Assembly: GCA_022497145.1 (NCBI GenBank)
Contig: MU385954.1
Location: forward strand, 1-64,000
Direction of reading: 5' to 3'
Origin: Rostrohypoxylon terebratum
Taxonomy: Eukaryota; Ascomycota; Sordariomycetes; Xylariales; Hypoxylaceae
Length of the DNA: 64,000 nt
Part shown: piece after piece, positions 21,957-33,332 of the stretch
Layout of the letters: each line of letters starts with the position of its first letter
How positions within the stretch are numbered: the stretch's first letter is position 1
Notes under the pieces: model-generated
What the model was told of the DNA's origin: nothing
What the model saw: only the letters and a program-made list of their open reading frames with translations
The model's database searches: none
Program-made: the position numbers and the translations under genes

Positions 21957-23815
21957 AATAATAACTAAAAGCTATGTTGTGGAGACGAAGAGAAGGGGAA
22001 AAAAAACACAGCTAAACCATTCTAATACCAGCTTTTCAGCTTCAGCCTCAAAACTAGAATGAACGAAAGATCAAAAAGACGTTTCAGGGCAAACTTCTAC
22101 AGGCAAACGAATCAAACTCCAAAACTTTTCACTTTTTCTCTTTCCTTGGGCAAAAAAAGGAAAGGGGGTATTAGTTCTGACGCGTACCACTGACTGACTG
22201 GGATTTCAGCAGATCGTAACCCGCGTCATGATCTACATGAGCCTTAACGATCCCGTCCTTGGCACGATCCCGCCCCTGCATTAGACCCAACAAGGGCTCA
22301 TTGCCGGTCAAATAGCGTTATATGCACCTAGTGTGCTTCGTATTACATGGATATGTATGTAGTATCTACCACCAACCGGCATCTAGGCAAGCTGAATCGG
22401 AAAGGCTTACAGTAAACGGAATCCCACATCCTTTGTTAGGTAGGTATACTCCATCGTACATAGTACAATTTTACAGGGCTGTAGTGCCTCATTTTCAGCA
22501 CGCCTCTATCCGACAGAAAAGCACACTACTTCCATCTTAAACCAGGATAGGTAGCCCGAGAAGAGAACGGAATACCCACACGATCGTCGGAACCCACCAA
22601 TTCAAAACAGTTCGAACAGGGAGATCCTGACGCCTTTTGACATCGGAATAAATCATTTTCGTCTATTAATTTATTAGGCACATATCCATAAGTTAGCATT
22701 TTCGATGTAATAGTATCTCATGAAAATCAAGTTTCATGAGCTTATAGGCATGAATCATCCATCTCCTTACACGGGGCTACGCGAAAATGACAAACACAAA
22801 CATCGATGACCATAGAGGATATCGTTTCTTAATTACGCAAGCAATTTTAGTTTCTTTGAAAGAGTATTGCCACGTTTTTCTTGACATTTGCTCGTTAGCA
22901 GGCGTTAGCTAATCTCCCTCCAAACCCTCTTGCATTGCGGTAACACACCTGGTTTGTTCCGTGACTATCACAGCTTCCAAGGTTCCCACCTTTTACACCC
23001 CTGCCACTCAAAGTGAACAGACAGGTTGCTCAAAATTGCTATGATCTCGCTGAGATGGGACGAAGAGAGCACTTTAAGCCGAGGAAGAGTAAGGATATGG
23101 CAGAGTTTGCGACGAAAAGTCTTTAATCAGACCTCACCTATTGAAGAGGTAAGTCCGTGTATCGTAGCGCACTGCCTACCTGACTCACACACCCAGGACC
23201 CAGGTAGCGATTAGGCCATCAAGGCTATCTCCAGATCTCGGACGATAGACGCCAATCCTAGTCATTACAAAATCACAGTCTAGGTTCAGAAAAGCTTTAA
23301 TATGTAAAGCACATTTTACCAACCAATCACATCTAGTCCTTGTATCTAGTATACTATGTATGTGAGCCAAAGGCAATTTCTCTAAGCGTTGACTGGCTGG
23401 TGCTTTTGCTTCCCGGAACTCTAACATATTTATGGGCAACTAGACTGACTGTCTACCTGAGCGCATATAGATGGAAGCTATGGCTATCTCACATTCTAGT
23501 CCGTTAATCGCCGGTGTAAATCCAGACTTCTTCATGGCCTCTCCAGGAACCACTCGGGCCCGACTATACACTTTTTTCACCACGATAAAGTTCTAAATCT
23601 CACGTTATATGATTCCGAGACATGAACTATATCGTTGAGCTGTGTGCTAGAAAAAAAAGCAAAGCGGTGATGGGTTCATTTGCCACTGCTTACAGCGGAG
23701 CGCATATGGCGTACTTAACCCTTCCTGTTCCTTTACCTCTTGAAGACTGTCCTCCCAGTCCTCTTGCATACTCACCCTGTCCTTAAGTAAGCTAGAGCAC
23801 GAGTTCGTTTTCAAG
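21957..23815. other. divergent promoter spacer
   Basis: A 1.9 kb spacer between divergent genes. Open frames (22322-22540, 23026-23214, 23185-23439) are short and without motifs. No gene seen. Confidence 0.5.
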
Positions 23816-25258
23816 ATGGTTAACTCAAAAAATGCCTTCATAGGCTTACTAGGCACATCTTCTATTTTTCTCCCCGGCGCTGACGCCTTTTGGCGTATGT
23901 CATGTAGCTTAATCCAGACTGGTCGCCTAGATCCCAATGTGTCTCCCGGTTTCGTCTCAGCTCACGTTCACAAAGTATCAGGAGCAAGCAACTTCGGCCT
24001 TTTTAACACTTACGAGGATCTCCTTAAGTCTAGATGCACGTCGTGCGAGATCCAAGATGACAAGTCGGCTTACTGGACGCCGCAGCTCTACTACGAGCAT
24101 GCCAACGGAAGCTTCGAGGAAGTTCCCAACGGCGGGACTACCGTTTACTACCTCGGACGAGGCGAGAACGCCACTAACATCGAGCCATTCCCTCCAGGAT
24201 TCAGGATGGTTTCCGGCGACCCGTATCTCCGCTCAAACGATACATCATCTACCACCTATTCAGATAGCAGGCATGAAGGACGATTGATATCAGATCGCGT
24301 GTCTTTCAACTGTCTTAATAGTTCAGGTAATATGCCAGAGCAGAATTACATGTTCACAACGGATTGCGACAATGGTCTCCGCGCCCAAATCCACTTTCCG
24401 TCGTGCTGGGACGGACGGGATTATCAAAAAGACCAATCTCATATGGCTTATATGTCAGGAATCGACAATGGTGTCTGCCCGCCTTCACACCCCCGACAGC
24501 TAGTCCACTTATTCTTCGAGGTGCTTTACGGCGTCACCGATATACGGAGAGAGGAAGGTGGCCGATTCGTATTTTCGCAAGGAGATCCTACGGGATTTGG
24601 TTTCCACGGAGATTTCATGAATGGCTGGGACGAGACGGTCCTGAAAGAAGCGCTGGACCTATGCGCCAACGATTCCAGCTTCAACGGCCAGGTCTCAAAA
24701 TGTCCGCCCTTGGCCAAATCGCAGACCCCTTATTTCTCCACAAACTGCCCGGAGCGTAAGCAAATCGTCAACGAGCCTGTCAGGGGGATGATTGAATGTC
24801 TCCCTGGGTGCAATATCGTCACAAATGGTCCCCAACGAGCAGTCCAGCCCGTTTGCCCCGGCGATGCACCTACGACCAACGATATAGACGAAGATGGTCC
24901 ATACACCATGCTCGACCCTTCTGTGGGAGACACTCTCAGTGGAACTACTTTCGCCTACGCCGGCTGTGCGACAGACGGCACACCAAGGATATTAGACGGA
25001 TTCGCCTTCTCGGCTGGCAACATGACCGTCGAATGGTGCACGTCGACCTGCAAGGACAAGAGTTATCAATTTTCTGGTCTCGAATATTCGCGAGAGTGCT
25101 ACTGCGGTAATTCCATCGCCGCAACTTTGAACGATTGTTCAAGCACGCTGAAGATGGCTTGCGCTGGCAATACGTCGGAGTGGTGTGGTGCACCCAGTCT
25201 TTTGACTATTTGGAACGATACTTCTTACTCCAAGACAGCCCCCCATATCTACCATTAA
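23816..25258 (+). CDS. secreted DUF1996 protein with one C-terminal WSC domain
   Basis: A 480-aa intronless secreted protein. A cleavable signal peptide (residues 1-24, ending GADA) is followed by FWRMSC, the typical start of DUF1996 proteins. The DUF1996 domain (about 38-280) has its characteristic blocks NFGLFNTYEDLLKSRCTSC, AYWTPQLYY, PSCWDG, SHMAYMSG and GFGFHGDFMNGWD. A WSC carbohydrate-binding domain follows (about 380-467), with the eight-Cys pattern including WCTSTC, ECYCGNS and CAGNTSEWCG. Several N-x-S/T sites suggest glycosylation. DUF1996-WSC proteins are extracellular and probably bind or process polysaccharide; the reaction is unknown. The stop at 25256-25258 follows a C6 homopolymer (25239-25244), and downstream DNA encodes broken extra WSC domains, so this copy is probably truncated from a longer ancestor. 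Confidence 0.87.
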   Translation: MVNSKNAFIGLLGTSSIFLPGADAFWRMSCSLIQTGRLDPNVSPGFVSAHVHKVSGASNFGLFNTYEDLLKSRCTSCEIQDDKSAYWTPQLYYEHANGSFEEVPNGGTTVYYLGRGENATNIEPFPPGFRMVSGDPYLRSNDTSSTTYSDSRHEGRLISDRVSFNCLNSSGNMPEQNYMFTTDCDNGLRAQIHFPSCWDGRDYQKDQSHMAYMSGIDNGVCPPSHPRQLVHLFFEVLYGVTDIRREEGGRFVFSQGDPTGFGFHGDFMNGWDETVLKEALDLCANDSSFNGQVSKCPPLAKSQTPYFSTNCPERKQIVNEPVRGMIECLPGCNIVTNGPQRAVQPVCPGDAPTTNDIDEDGPYTMLDPSVGDTLSGTTFAYAGCATDGTPRILDGFAFSAGNMTVEWCTSTCKDKSYQFSGLEYSRECYCGNSIAATLNDCSSTLKMACAGNTSEWCGAPSLLTIWNDTSYSKTAPHIYH

Positions 25259-25745
25259 TAACGATAGCGCGATATATATGGGTTGCTTCGGTGACACGGA
25301 TAGCAACAGCAGGGCATTGTCAGGAGCCAGCACCTCCAACACGAACGGCTATGACAAATGGAATGTGCGCGACATACTGCCAGGTCAAGAACTACGCTCT
25401 CTTCAGTCTCGAATATAGCGGATAATGCTACTGCCACTGCTATGAATTTCTCCATTATTTCTGCCGAGACAGACTGCAATATGGCATGCAAAGGGGACAA
25501 GTAGCTCAAGTACGGGTGTCTCGACTTCGGGTTCTAGCACGACCATGGAAAGCTGCGCAAGCTACTGTTCTGGGCAAGGTTATGTTTACATGGGTGTTGA
25601 GTATGAGCAAGAGTGTTACTGTGCTTCAAAGTTGGTAAACGGGGCTCCGACGGCTAGTGAGACCGATTTCGATATGACATGGAAGGGAGATATAACCGAG
25701 TGATGTGGTGGAAGTAGTAGAATTGATATTTACAAAACCACCTAC
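25239..25745 (+). pseudogene. decayed remains of two further WSC domains
   Basis: After the C6 run the next frame continues TINNDSAIYMGCFGDTDSN, a textbook WSC start. Near 25345 the signal shifts frame again to MTNGMCATYCQVKNYALFS and ends at a TAA exactly where ECYC is expected (EYSG, stop, CYC). A third frame then carries AETDCNMACKGDK followed by TAG. A third WSC copy is partly deleted at its start but keeps MESCASYCSGQGYVYMGVEY and ECYCASKL, then reads DITE, TGA, CGGSSRIDIY, where a sense codon is expected. So two more WSC domains are present with at least three frameshifts and three stops. Together with the intact gene upstream this implies an ancestral DUF1996 plus three WSC architecture. 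Confidence 0.8.
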
Positions 25746-25846
25746 CTAGTTAGCAGTATCCAAAGAAGTCCCCAGGTATCTAAGTAATTGAAATCATCTC
25801 CATGAAATCATAAGGTCAAGAAATGCTTCTAGCTCCATAACATCGT

Positions 25847-26829
25847 TTAGGACTCTCCTGAATCCATCTGATCGATCAACTCAAAGAGTGTACGTGGTGT
25901 GTCCCGATTTCTCTCTTGCCTGTACCCTCGAGACCACCTCACCACGCGAGGTACGATGTGAGAGCCCCAGTCCCTCAGACACCGGGCGACTTTTCGAAGC
26001 CGCCGCCTGTCACGGTCGTTAAGCTGGTGCACGCTGTCGATCCCAACGATGTCTTCCGTCTTCTTCGCAATGGTGTCCCCTCCTATTACATGCTCGCGTA
26101 CTTCCAGCGATTCCTTGACGAAGACACCCTGACTCCTATATGCTTCGTCGACGTCACCGAGTTCCCTTTCCCAATATAGAGGTGGCAGGAAAGCATTAGG
26201 TGGGCCAACCATTTTATCGTCGATTAGAAGCCAGTACTCTTGGAGTTGGACATACGGCCGTGACAAGACGCCGAAGAATCGTATCGCGTCAGCAGGGTCG
26301 TCCTCGTTGAGCTGCTCCATGACATGGTATGCTTCTTCAAGTCGAACCATACTGTGCCGTGCTCGAAAGGAACCGGGTCTAGGCGCTCGATTACTCTATA
26401 ATGGTAATTCTCTAGGGAGTGCCAATCAACCGGCTTGCCATCGTTATCGTACCGCGGATACAATTTCGCTTTCCGGGGACCGTGCATGGTCTTGTCTCTT
26501 CTAGTCGGGAACAGGGGGATCAGTTCCTCAGGTGATTCATTTAGCCCTATCCCAAATGCCATGGTCATATTCCATGGAAAGCATTCTAGCTTCGATTCTT
26601 TGTGGGTATAGGGAGCTAGGCCACGTTCCAGTGCGAGTTGTTTTGTGCTAACTGGCATGTCATCTCTGTAGACGAATTGGAGAATCAGGAGGATTGGCTT
26701 GTCTAATCGTGCCTCTAGTATCGCTTTTGCGTCCTTGTAGTTGTCTATATCCGCGACAAATTCGTCGATGTGTTTCTTGATTTTCCTACCTTCCATATTT
26801 CCTGAGAATGCTATGCGTCCAGCAGTCAA
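25847..26829 (-). pseudogene. frameshifted gene of unknown function
   Basis: Two overlapping minus-strand frames abut: 26829 down to the frame ending at 26224 (N-terminal part, through RVIERLDPVPFEHGT), and 26350 down to 25847 (C-terminal part, EEAYHVMEQLNEDDPADAIRF). Adding one G to the GG at 26347-26348 would join them as a single protein of about 315 aa. No intron can do so because the junction is continuous coding sequence. The product is soluble, hydrophilic and lacks a signal peptide or membrane segment. I recognise no domain. It looks like a lineage-specific fungal protein with a recent single-base deletion, or an assembly error in a short G run. Confidence 0.6.
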
Positions 26830-28334
26830 TGTTAAGTATGCGTGATCTAGGTACGTTTAAAGCGGCCGTGAATAGAATAGTTGACTTTGAAAGACTTCAT
26901 TTCGTATCTATGTATTTACATGCCTCACAGCGCCCTACACTTATATACAGAAAGTAAAGTAGGATCAATGATTGTACATTTTCTGGCCTTCACATTGATC
27001 TACCGACTACCACATTGTAAATTTAAACGCATAGTCAGTAGGTAGGTACCCATCGATCGTCCTGACCAAGGAGTTTTGAATAAGCAGTGTCATTTTACAG
27101 AATCATGACGACAGTGGAAAATAGACAAAAAATATTATTATATCGACATAGCTATTACCTGGGCACGTTAAAGCACGGTCGAAAATCATATTATATGGCG
27201 AATCAGAAGTGACTTAGAGACGAGTAGGTAGATAGTCACGAATTGAAAAGAGATATTTTATCTTACGTAGCCAGAGCGGGAGTATATAGATATATGGAGT
27301 GTCTATCCGTCAAGTGATAGAGAAACACGAAATAAACAACTCTTTATCAAGCACCGCAAAAATACGAGATTCCTAAAGCCAATGGCTGCCTGCTTGAACA
27401 CTGTTTTATAAGGACGGATTACCTCTCAGTTATACGGTTTATACCTACGTGTAAGGAGAAAGCAATGTGATTTATGTGTCTTCCTCACAGTATATCGTTT
27501 CGCTCCCCCTACTCGAATAGGGGTGTCAGAGACGTATTCACCAAGCCGAATTGCGTTTTCCAGGTAATAGATATATTCCTTCCAATCTAACATCTAAAAT
27601 GTCCACGTATTGATCCATGATCCCTTTGGCTTTACGGTAATACCCCGCCCCGAGTGCCATACCAAAAATCGAAGTTGTTAGACCAAGCAATTGACCAACC
27701 TCCGAAACCTAATGCAAGATCTGCCCTAGAACAGCCTTGGAGCCTCGCCTAAGACATGGATACCTCGTCAACCTATTGTCATTCCCGAGCTTGATGCCTC
27801 GTCAGCCACCCCAAGGAGCATACTACCGAAGTTCACATCTCATTGCCAGACATAACCCTCACAAGACGCGTCACAAAACCAGCTACGCAGCATTCCCAAA
27901 TGCGGGTCCCGAATTAATCTCATAAGGAGGGAGGCTAAGCCCGACGTAAAAATCTATCCGGGTATCAAATAATATGAGCAATCATAACCCTCCCTCTCGT
28001 ATTTCCCCGCCTCCCCAGGCTCTTCTAAAAAAGGGGGACACCGGCCCGGCCCAAAAAAATCTGCGTCTCAAGCTTGGGTTTGCCCCGTATGAATCTGATA
28101 CAATAACCTCCTATTCTCTATGACACCGACGCGGGGTCCAGGTCTCTTCCACCCTGGGCTCGACGTCCTTGAACATCTCCGCGTCTCCGTGTCCTCAACA
28201 TGAGCGATGTGACCAGCGCACGTTATTTGTCGTGTATACGTGCTAATGTGTGTGGATGTAGTCCAAGCTGGCAGTCTCCGCGGCTAAAATTTCGCTCCAA
28301 AAATGTCTTATCCCAGATAGTATAATTCATGCAT
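26830..28334. other. spacer without a supported gene
   Basis: A 1.5 kb spacer, AT-rich between 26870 and 27300. The plus-strand frame at 27737-27925 has no motif. No gene seen. Confidence 0.5.
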
Positions 28335-29946
28335 TCACTCGGCTCCGCTTAGAGGCCGCGAGTGTTGTGCAACTACTTCTCGCGCATAAAACTCGACTAG
28401 CATTGTAGCATATGCTTCTAAATCTTCGACAGGGACGGCAAGACGGAAATCGTTCAGCAAGAGGAACTGCAGCTCTAAATGGTTGAGCTCAGCTAATGGC
28501 AGACCACCAACCTATATCATAGAAATGTTAGTTTAGGCTGATCAGGTAATGAAATGACTGTGGAGTAGAAGGCAAGTTATGTACCTTAGCATATCTCGAA
28601 TTCGTATAGAAAACATCCGAGAAGAATTTACTGGCACAAGTGACACCCGCAATGATCAGACGATGTATGTTGAAGCTATCGACGACGAAATAAGTAGCTG
28701 GTGCAGCAGACGGAGGCGATGGCGGATGTCTGATTCTCTTTTCGATTGGCCTCTTTGATTTCCTTTTCTCATCAGAGTCGTTGTCGACAAGGTCAGATTC
28801 GGTTTCGTCGCTATCGCTATCCTCATCCCGCATTTCGCTGTCGGTTGCCTGGCCAGACTGCGTCTCCGCTGCCGGTGCACGAGGCTGCTGAGTCTGGGAT
28901 TGTCGGCGTGTTGCCTCGGCTTCCATGACCATGGTGTTGACCCGTTCCGTCATCCGATCAAAGTAAACCAAAAGACTAAGGAAGACCTCGTAGGTGGTCG
29001 GGCAGTACTTGTGAATTCTACTCAGATAACTTAAGATCGTGATTGCGGGGACATTTTTCCCATGGAACGCAAGAACGGAACTGCTGAGAGGGCTCATTGA
29101 CGTGCCTTCGCTGTTGTGGGCGGCTGCTGTTTGTTGGTGGGTTGCGTTTCTATGAAGAGCATCATGTTGAAGGTCATTGGTAGTCGTGATCTTGGTTAGA
29201 AGGGCAGCAACCATTTCGATTATGTCACCTATAGGCATTTGGCTGATCTCGTACTTCATCGCTTGAAGGGGTGGATCGTTCAGTATGCCCGGGCCATTTC
29301 CACCGTTCATAAGATCTGCACGGGCAAGGCTCTGGATGTGCGCGAGGTCACGCACGTAGACGGTTTGGCCTTGTTGTGGGGGTGGGGCATCGTCGGCGAG
29401 AACCCGCGGGGTAGGCGACGCGTACGTGTCGGATTCGGGAGAAGGTTGTTGCTGGGTTGGCGTCGGTGTAGAGCCGCCAGGTACAGGGACTGCTGGTGCA
29501 GTTGTCTGGGTCTCGGATGCCATGTATTCCGACGACGAGGGACTCGCATCCTGTGCTGTTACGCGTTCAGAAGCGGGGTTCGGCGAGGAAGAATCGGGTG
29601 GCGTAGGAAATCGTGAGGCGCCCCCAGTAGAAGAAATGTGTTTCTGCTCAGTTGCCGTCTCTGTAGAATCCCAGGATCGTTTAGAAGGTGTCGCATTCGA
29701 TGTCGAAGATCGGTACGATGATGATGCGGAATTAGCAGGTGAATAAACGGTTTGGGATGGTACTTCGCGCGGTCGGCTTCTTGAGTCTGATCGAAATGAA
29801 GATTCGCGAGGTCGCGAATGGTCGTGTGATAAACCCGAGGCTGCAATCATGTTGTGTAGCCGGGCGTGGTCCGCAACGAAGTCTCCAATTATTGCAGCCA
29901 TTGCATCGCTTTGAGGAGAAGGTATAACAGTATAACAGAGTTCCAA
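28335..29946 (-). CDS. Pho80/Pcl-type cyclin for a Pho85-like kinase
   Basis: Two exons (28585-29946 and 28335-28511; intron 73 nt) give 512 aa. The cyclin core is recognisable in VPAITILSYLSRIHKYCPTTYEVFLSLLVYFDRM (about 299-332), FNIHRLIIAGVTCASKFFSDVFYTNSRYAK (425-454) and, after the intron, VGGLPLAELNHLELQFLLLNDF. This is the Pho80/Pcl6/7 group, which activates Pho85 kinase in phosphate and glycogen control; Neurospora PREG is the comparable regulator. The N-terminal 290 residues are Ser/Pro/Thr-rich and likely disordered. An unusual acidic, Gln- and Lys-rich insertion (about 340-418) splits the cyclin box. The start at 29946 is the first ATG; Met16 (29901) is equally plausible. Orthology to PREG rather than a glycogen-type Pcl is undecided. 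Confidence 0.87.
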
Positions 29947-30144
29947 GGTTGGTAGTTTGGTGACTTTGGTGGTGACTTTGGTGGGTCAATTAGTATGGAT
30001 ATGGCGAGAATGACGAGAATAATAGTAGGTATCGTGTCTAGTAGAAGACTAAGAGGAAGGATTATTAAGAGGAGGCCTGAAAGAAGCGGGTATACAAGTT
30101 AGTGAATCAATTGTATTGTGATATAAGTTATTTTGTTATAATTA

Positions 30145-30210
30145 TGCTTGTGCTTGTGCTTGTGCTTGTGTTTATGCTTGTCTGGTCTTGTCTGGTCTTG
30201 TCTGGTCTTG
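30145..30210. repeat. (TGCTTG)n and (TCTGGTCTTG)3 tandem repeats
   Basis: Four uninterrupted TGCTTG units, a degenerate one, then three perfect 10-bp TCTGGTCTTG units. They lie about 200-265 bp upstream of the cyclin start codon. Confidence 0.85.
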
Positions 30211-31643
30211 TCTTGTCTTCTCTTGCTATCTTCCCTGGTGAGCCTCAGAATACGCGACTCGAATAAGCTCGGTTTAGTCGTCAGAGTATTAGACCAAAGT
30301 CAAGTCAGTCACAGTAGACCAGTGGACAGCGACTCACTGATTGACTTGTGCTGTGACCTGGGTCCGTGGCCTGACAGATACGAAGACTGGTCTGGGTGTC
30401 CTTGGGTGTCCTTGGGTATCCTGGGTCCCGATGAGTGGGGAAAGACGGGTAAACAAGAAAATGTTCGGGCCACAATCTGGACAGCCCAACGCTCCAATGC
30501 TCCAACGGTCCACGGCGAAGAACAGATAAGGTCCAAGGTCCAAGATAAAACGAAACTTTGGTGGACCGTGGAACGGCCGTATTTGTCACCGTTGTCCCGA
30601 GTGGCGATATTCAACGCCCTCCCGGTTCCCACGTTTGCCGAAGAGAAGACACACACAGGTGACTCAAATGAATAATAAAAATGAAAATGGCGAAAGGGAG
30701 AAATAAATGGCAAATGGTGAAATTGGCAAGTTGGCAAACAGCAAACGGCAAATAGCAAATGGCGAAATTGGTGATCGCGGTCAAATGAAAAATTAAAAAA
30801 CCAAATGACTAATTCGATCGAAAGGCGGGCGACGGCGCTGAAGTGAGGAGATCAGATAGACGCAGACATAGCCCAACGCCAGCATTGCCGTCCAACGATA
30901 AGGCACATTTCACAAAATTTCACCATGTTCCAGCCATCTTGACTGGCTGAAACTACCAATACATATCGCAAGGATATAAATATTTGAATAGGAGCTGATT
31001 ATGGCTGGCTGACTGGCTGACTGAAAGAGGCTGAAAGAGGACGAAAAGAGGAGAGGCGACACCAATACTCCCATTCCTAGGTGGCTACTAACGGACCGAT
31101 ATGGGACGTATGTAGATATATGTAGGCGACACGGATTCCCGTCGGGAGCGATAGAGGATATGGGAGGATATGGGAGGGTGTAGGTGGGGGAGGAGAAAAG
31201 AAGTATAAAAATCAAAATGACGATGCTTACCTATTCTAATGTAAATGCTAATCAGGATGACGTTGTAAGCATTGATTTATTATTGCTTCGCCTGATCACT
31301 ATCGAATGACAGGATGCGATGCGAGACGTAGGCGTAGGCGTAGGCGCTTTTTTTTTCTTCTCTCTCTTGGTAGTTCAGCAAAGATTACCGGACGTCGGCG
31401 CAGTGCAGCAGCGAACAGCCTCAATTTCGGGGTCGCGCAACAGGAAGCAAAGTAAAAAAAAACTTGGAAAAGGGTAAGCAAAGAAGAGATAATGATGATT
31501 CAGGATCAAATGGATCAATGCGTTTATACACTAGGCAAATTTGATTATCAAAGATTATGTCGTGGTCGCAACAATGTTCCAATGTCGTCGACGACTTTTG
31601 GAAGACAATTGTTGAGATAGGATGGGTGGGAAAACGTGTCGAC

Positions 31644-31692
31644 GTTGTAGTTGTTGTGATTGTTGTGATTGTTGTAATTGTTGTAATTGTTA
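31644..31692. repeat. GTTGTRATT minisatellite
   Basis: Tandem 9-bp GTTGTGATT/GTTGTAATT units, about five copies. On the minus strand they encode the Ile-Thr-Thr run of the spurious open frame. Confidence 0.8.
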
Positions 31693-32956
31693 AAATGGTC
31701 GCAGAGGTCAAGATTTGTCGTAGTAAGTTAGTAGTACGTAAGGCAATAACCTTGGAATGGTTATTAAGTTTTGGGTAAGGTTGCCGCTGGCGGTCGGGGG
31801 TTGCCAGTTTCAAAGATCGGTAGTAATAGCGGTTGCAGGCAATGATGGTAGTAAATGGTAAAGGGTTAAGGGTACCTGCTAGTACTAGGATGGCAGGATG
31901 TATCCTGGTGGTGGTGGTGGTGGCGGGCGGCGAAGACTGATACGCTACCTGGTACTGTATAAAGATAGCGCAGGCATACGTCAAAGCCTCAGATGTCTCG
32001 GCGATTATGACCGGGGTGTGCTTGCCTGATAGGTTGCTTGGTGCTTGGACTGCCGAACTATTTTGATGGAAGGTGTGGAAGATGCGCATGTATGACATAA
32101 AAAGGAGAGAAGTTAATACCACCACCAGTGACCAAGCAAGCAAGAAAGCAAGCAAGCACAGCAAGCAAAGCAACAGCAAGTAGGTTGCTGTTGCTACTAG
32201 CGGAAAATATCGTCAAATAAAAAAATAAAGAGGACAAATTGATCCTGCCCAAAGTTGTACCAAAAAAGGACTAAAAGTGGTTACCCCCTGGTTGTTGCGT
32301 GCTTCATTCAATCATTAAAATAGATAAAACACTCCGAGCCACAGGTATCTCATTCCTCAAATAAAAAGAAAAACACCACAACTTTAGTAGGTACACTACA
32401 AAAAGCAAATGGCGGATAATAATCAAAGCAATGGGAAATTACGCAGGACTTAATAACCAAGGGGCAATGCAAGATATCAAGATATCGACTCAATTTTATT
32501 ATTTTATTTTCCACAAGGAGACAGCGGCTGCAAGAAAGGTCAGAACATTAAAAAAGGGGGGGGATGATAGCACGGCAAGAGGTCGTGCGATAGGTCGGAT
32601 ATCGGTCCCCTACACAAAAATTGACAACTCTTTTGTTCTACTATATTTCCCAAGAAAGCCACCATCTAATCATTCTTTTTGCACGTGTCCGCGATGCTTG
32701 GGATGGATGGATGGCAGATAGGATCCATTAAGACCCGGACTTGGAGTGCAGGTAATAATGGCATCTTACCAGAATAGGAAAGGGGTCTGAGGCTGTGCAC
32801 GCCCGCAGTCAGCAACTAAAGTCTAATGCACCAAAAGCTTCGACCCCGTTGGCTCGTAGGATTTTTAAAAGGCTTGCTCTGTTCCGGTAGGTCGTTTCTC
32901 ATCGTGGGGTGAAAAGGACGGATTACCTAAGTTAGCTGGTACTAGGTAGGTTAAGA

Positions 32957-32982
32957 TAAATATATAAATATATAAATATATA
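32957..32982. repeat. AAATATAT microsatellite
   Basis: AAATATAT units repeated about three times, next to TACCTAG motifs. Confidence 0.75.
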
Positions 32983-33294
32983 CCTAGAACTAAACCTACT
33001 AGGTACACCCAGAACAAAGGACGTTACTAATATTACTCTGGCAATGGATAGCTATCAAAATAGTGCGAAGACGCCTTCGATGTTTCGTGCCATACATATC
33101 GCCTGAGAATGTCATCAATGATATCAATGATAGCAGCCACTCGTCTTCTTACACATCATATACTTAGGTACATAGATAACTTCAGCCAAAAAAAAAGAAA
33201 AAAAAAACAGATCAAGCATACGTCATTTCTGCTGCTTTTTTTGAGTGGTGATGATCAGAGACATTGTCTACTATTACTACTAGGTATGTACATT

Positions 33295-33332
33295 GTAGGT
33301 AACCTACGTAGGTCCTAGGACCTAGGTACCTA
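33295..33332. repeat. nested CCTAGG palindromes
   Basis: AGGTCCTAGGACCT and CCTAGGTACC are overlapping palindromes in a 38-bp stretch. Confidence 0.75.

Noticed and set aside
31421..32179. 252-codon minus-strand open frame
   Set aside because: It is largely the translation of simple repeats (Ile-Thr-Thr runs from the GTTGTRATT array), has no domain, and overlaps an unrelated frame on the other strand.
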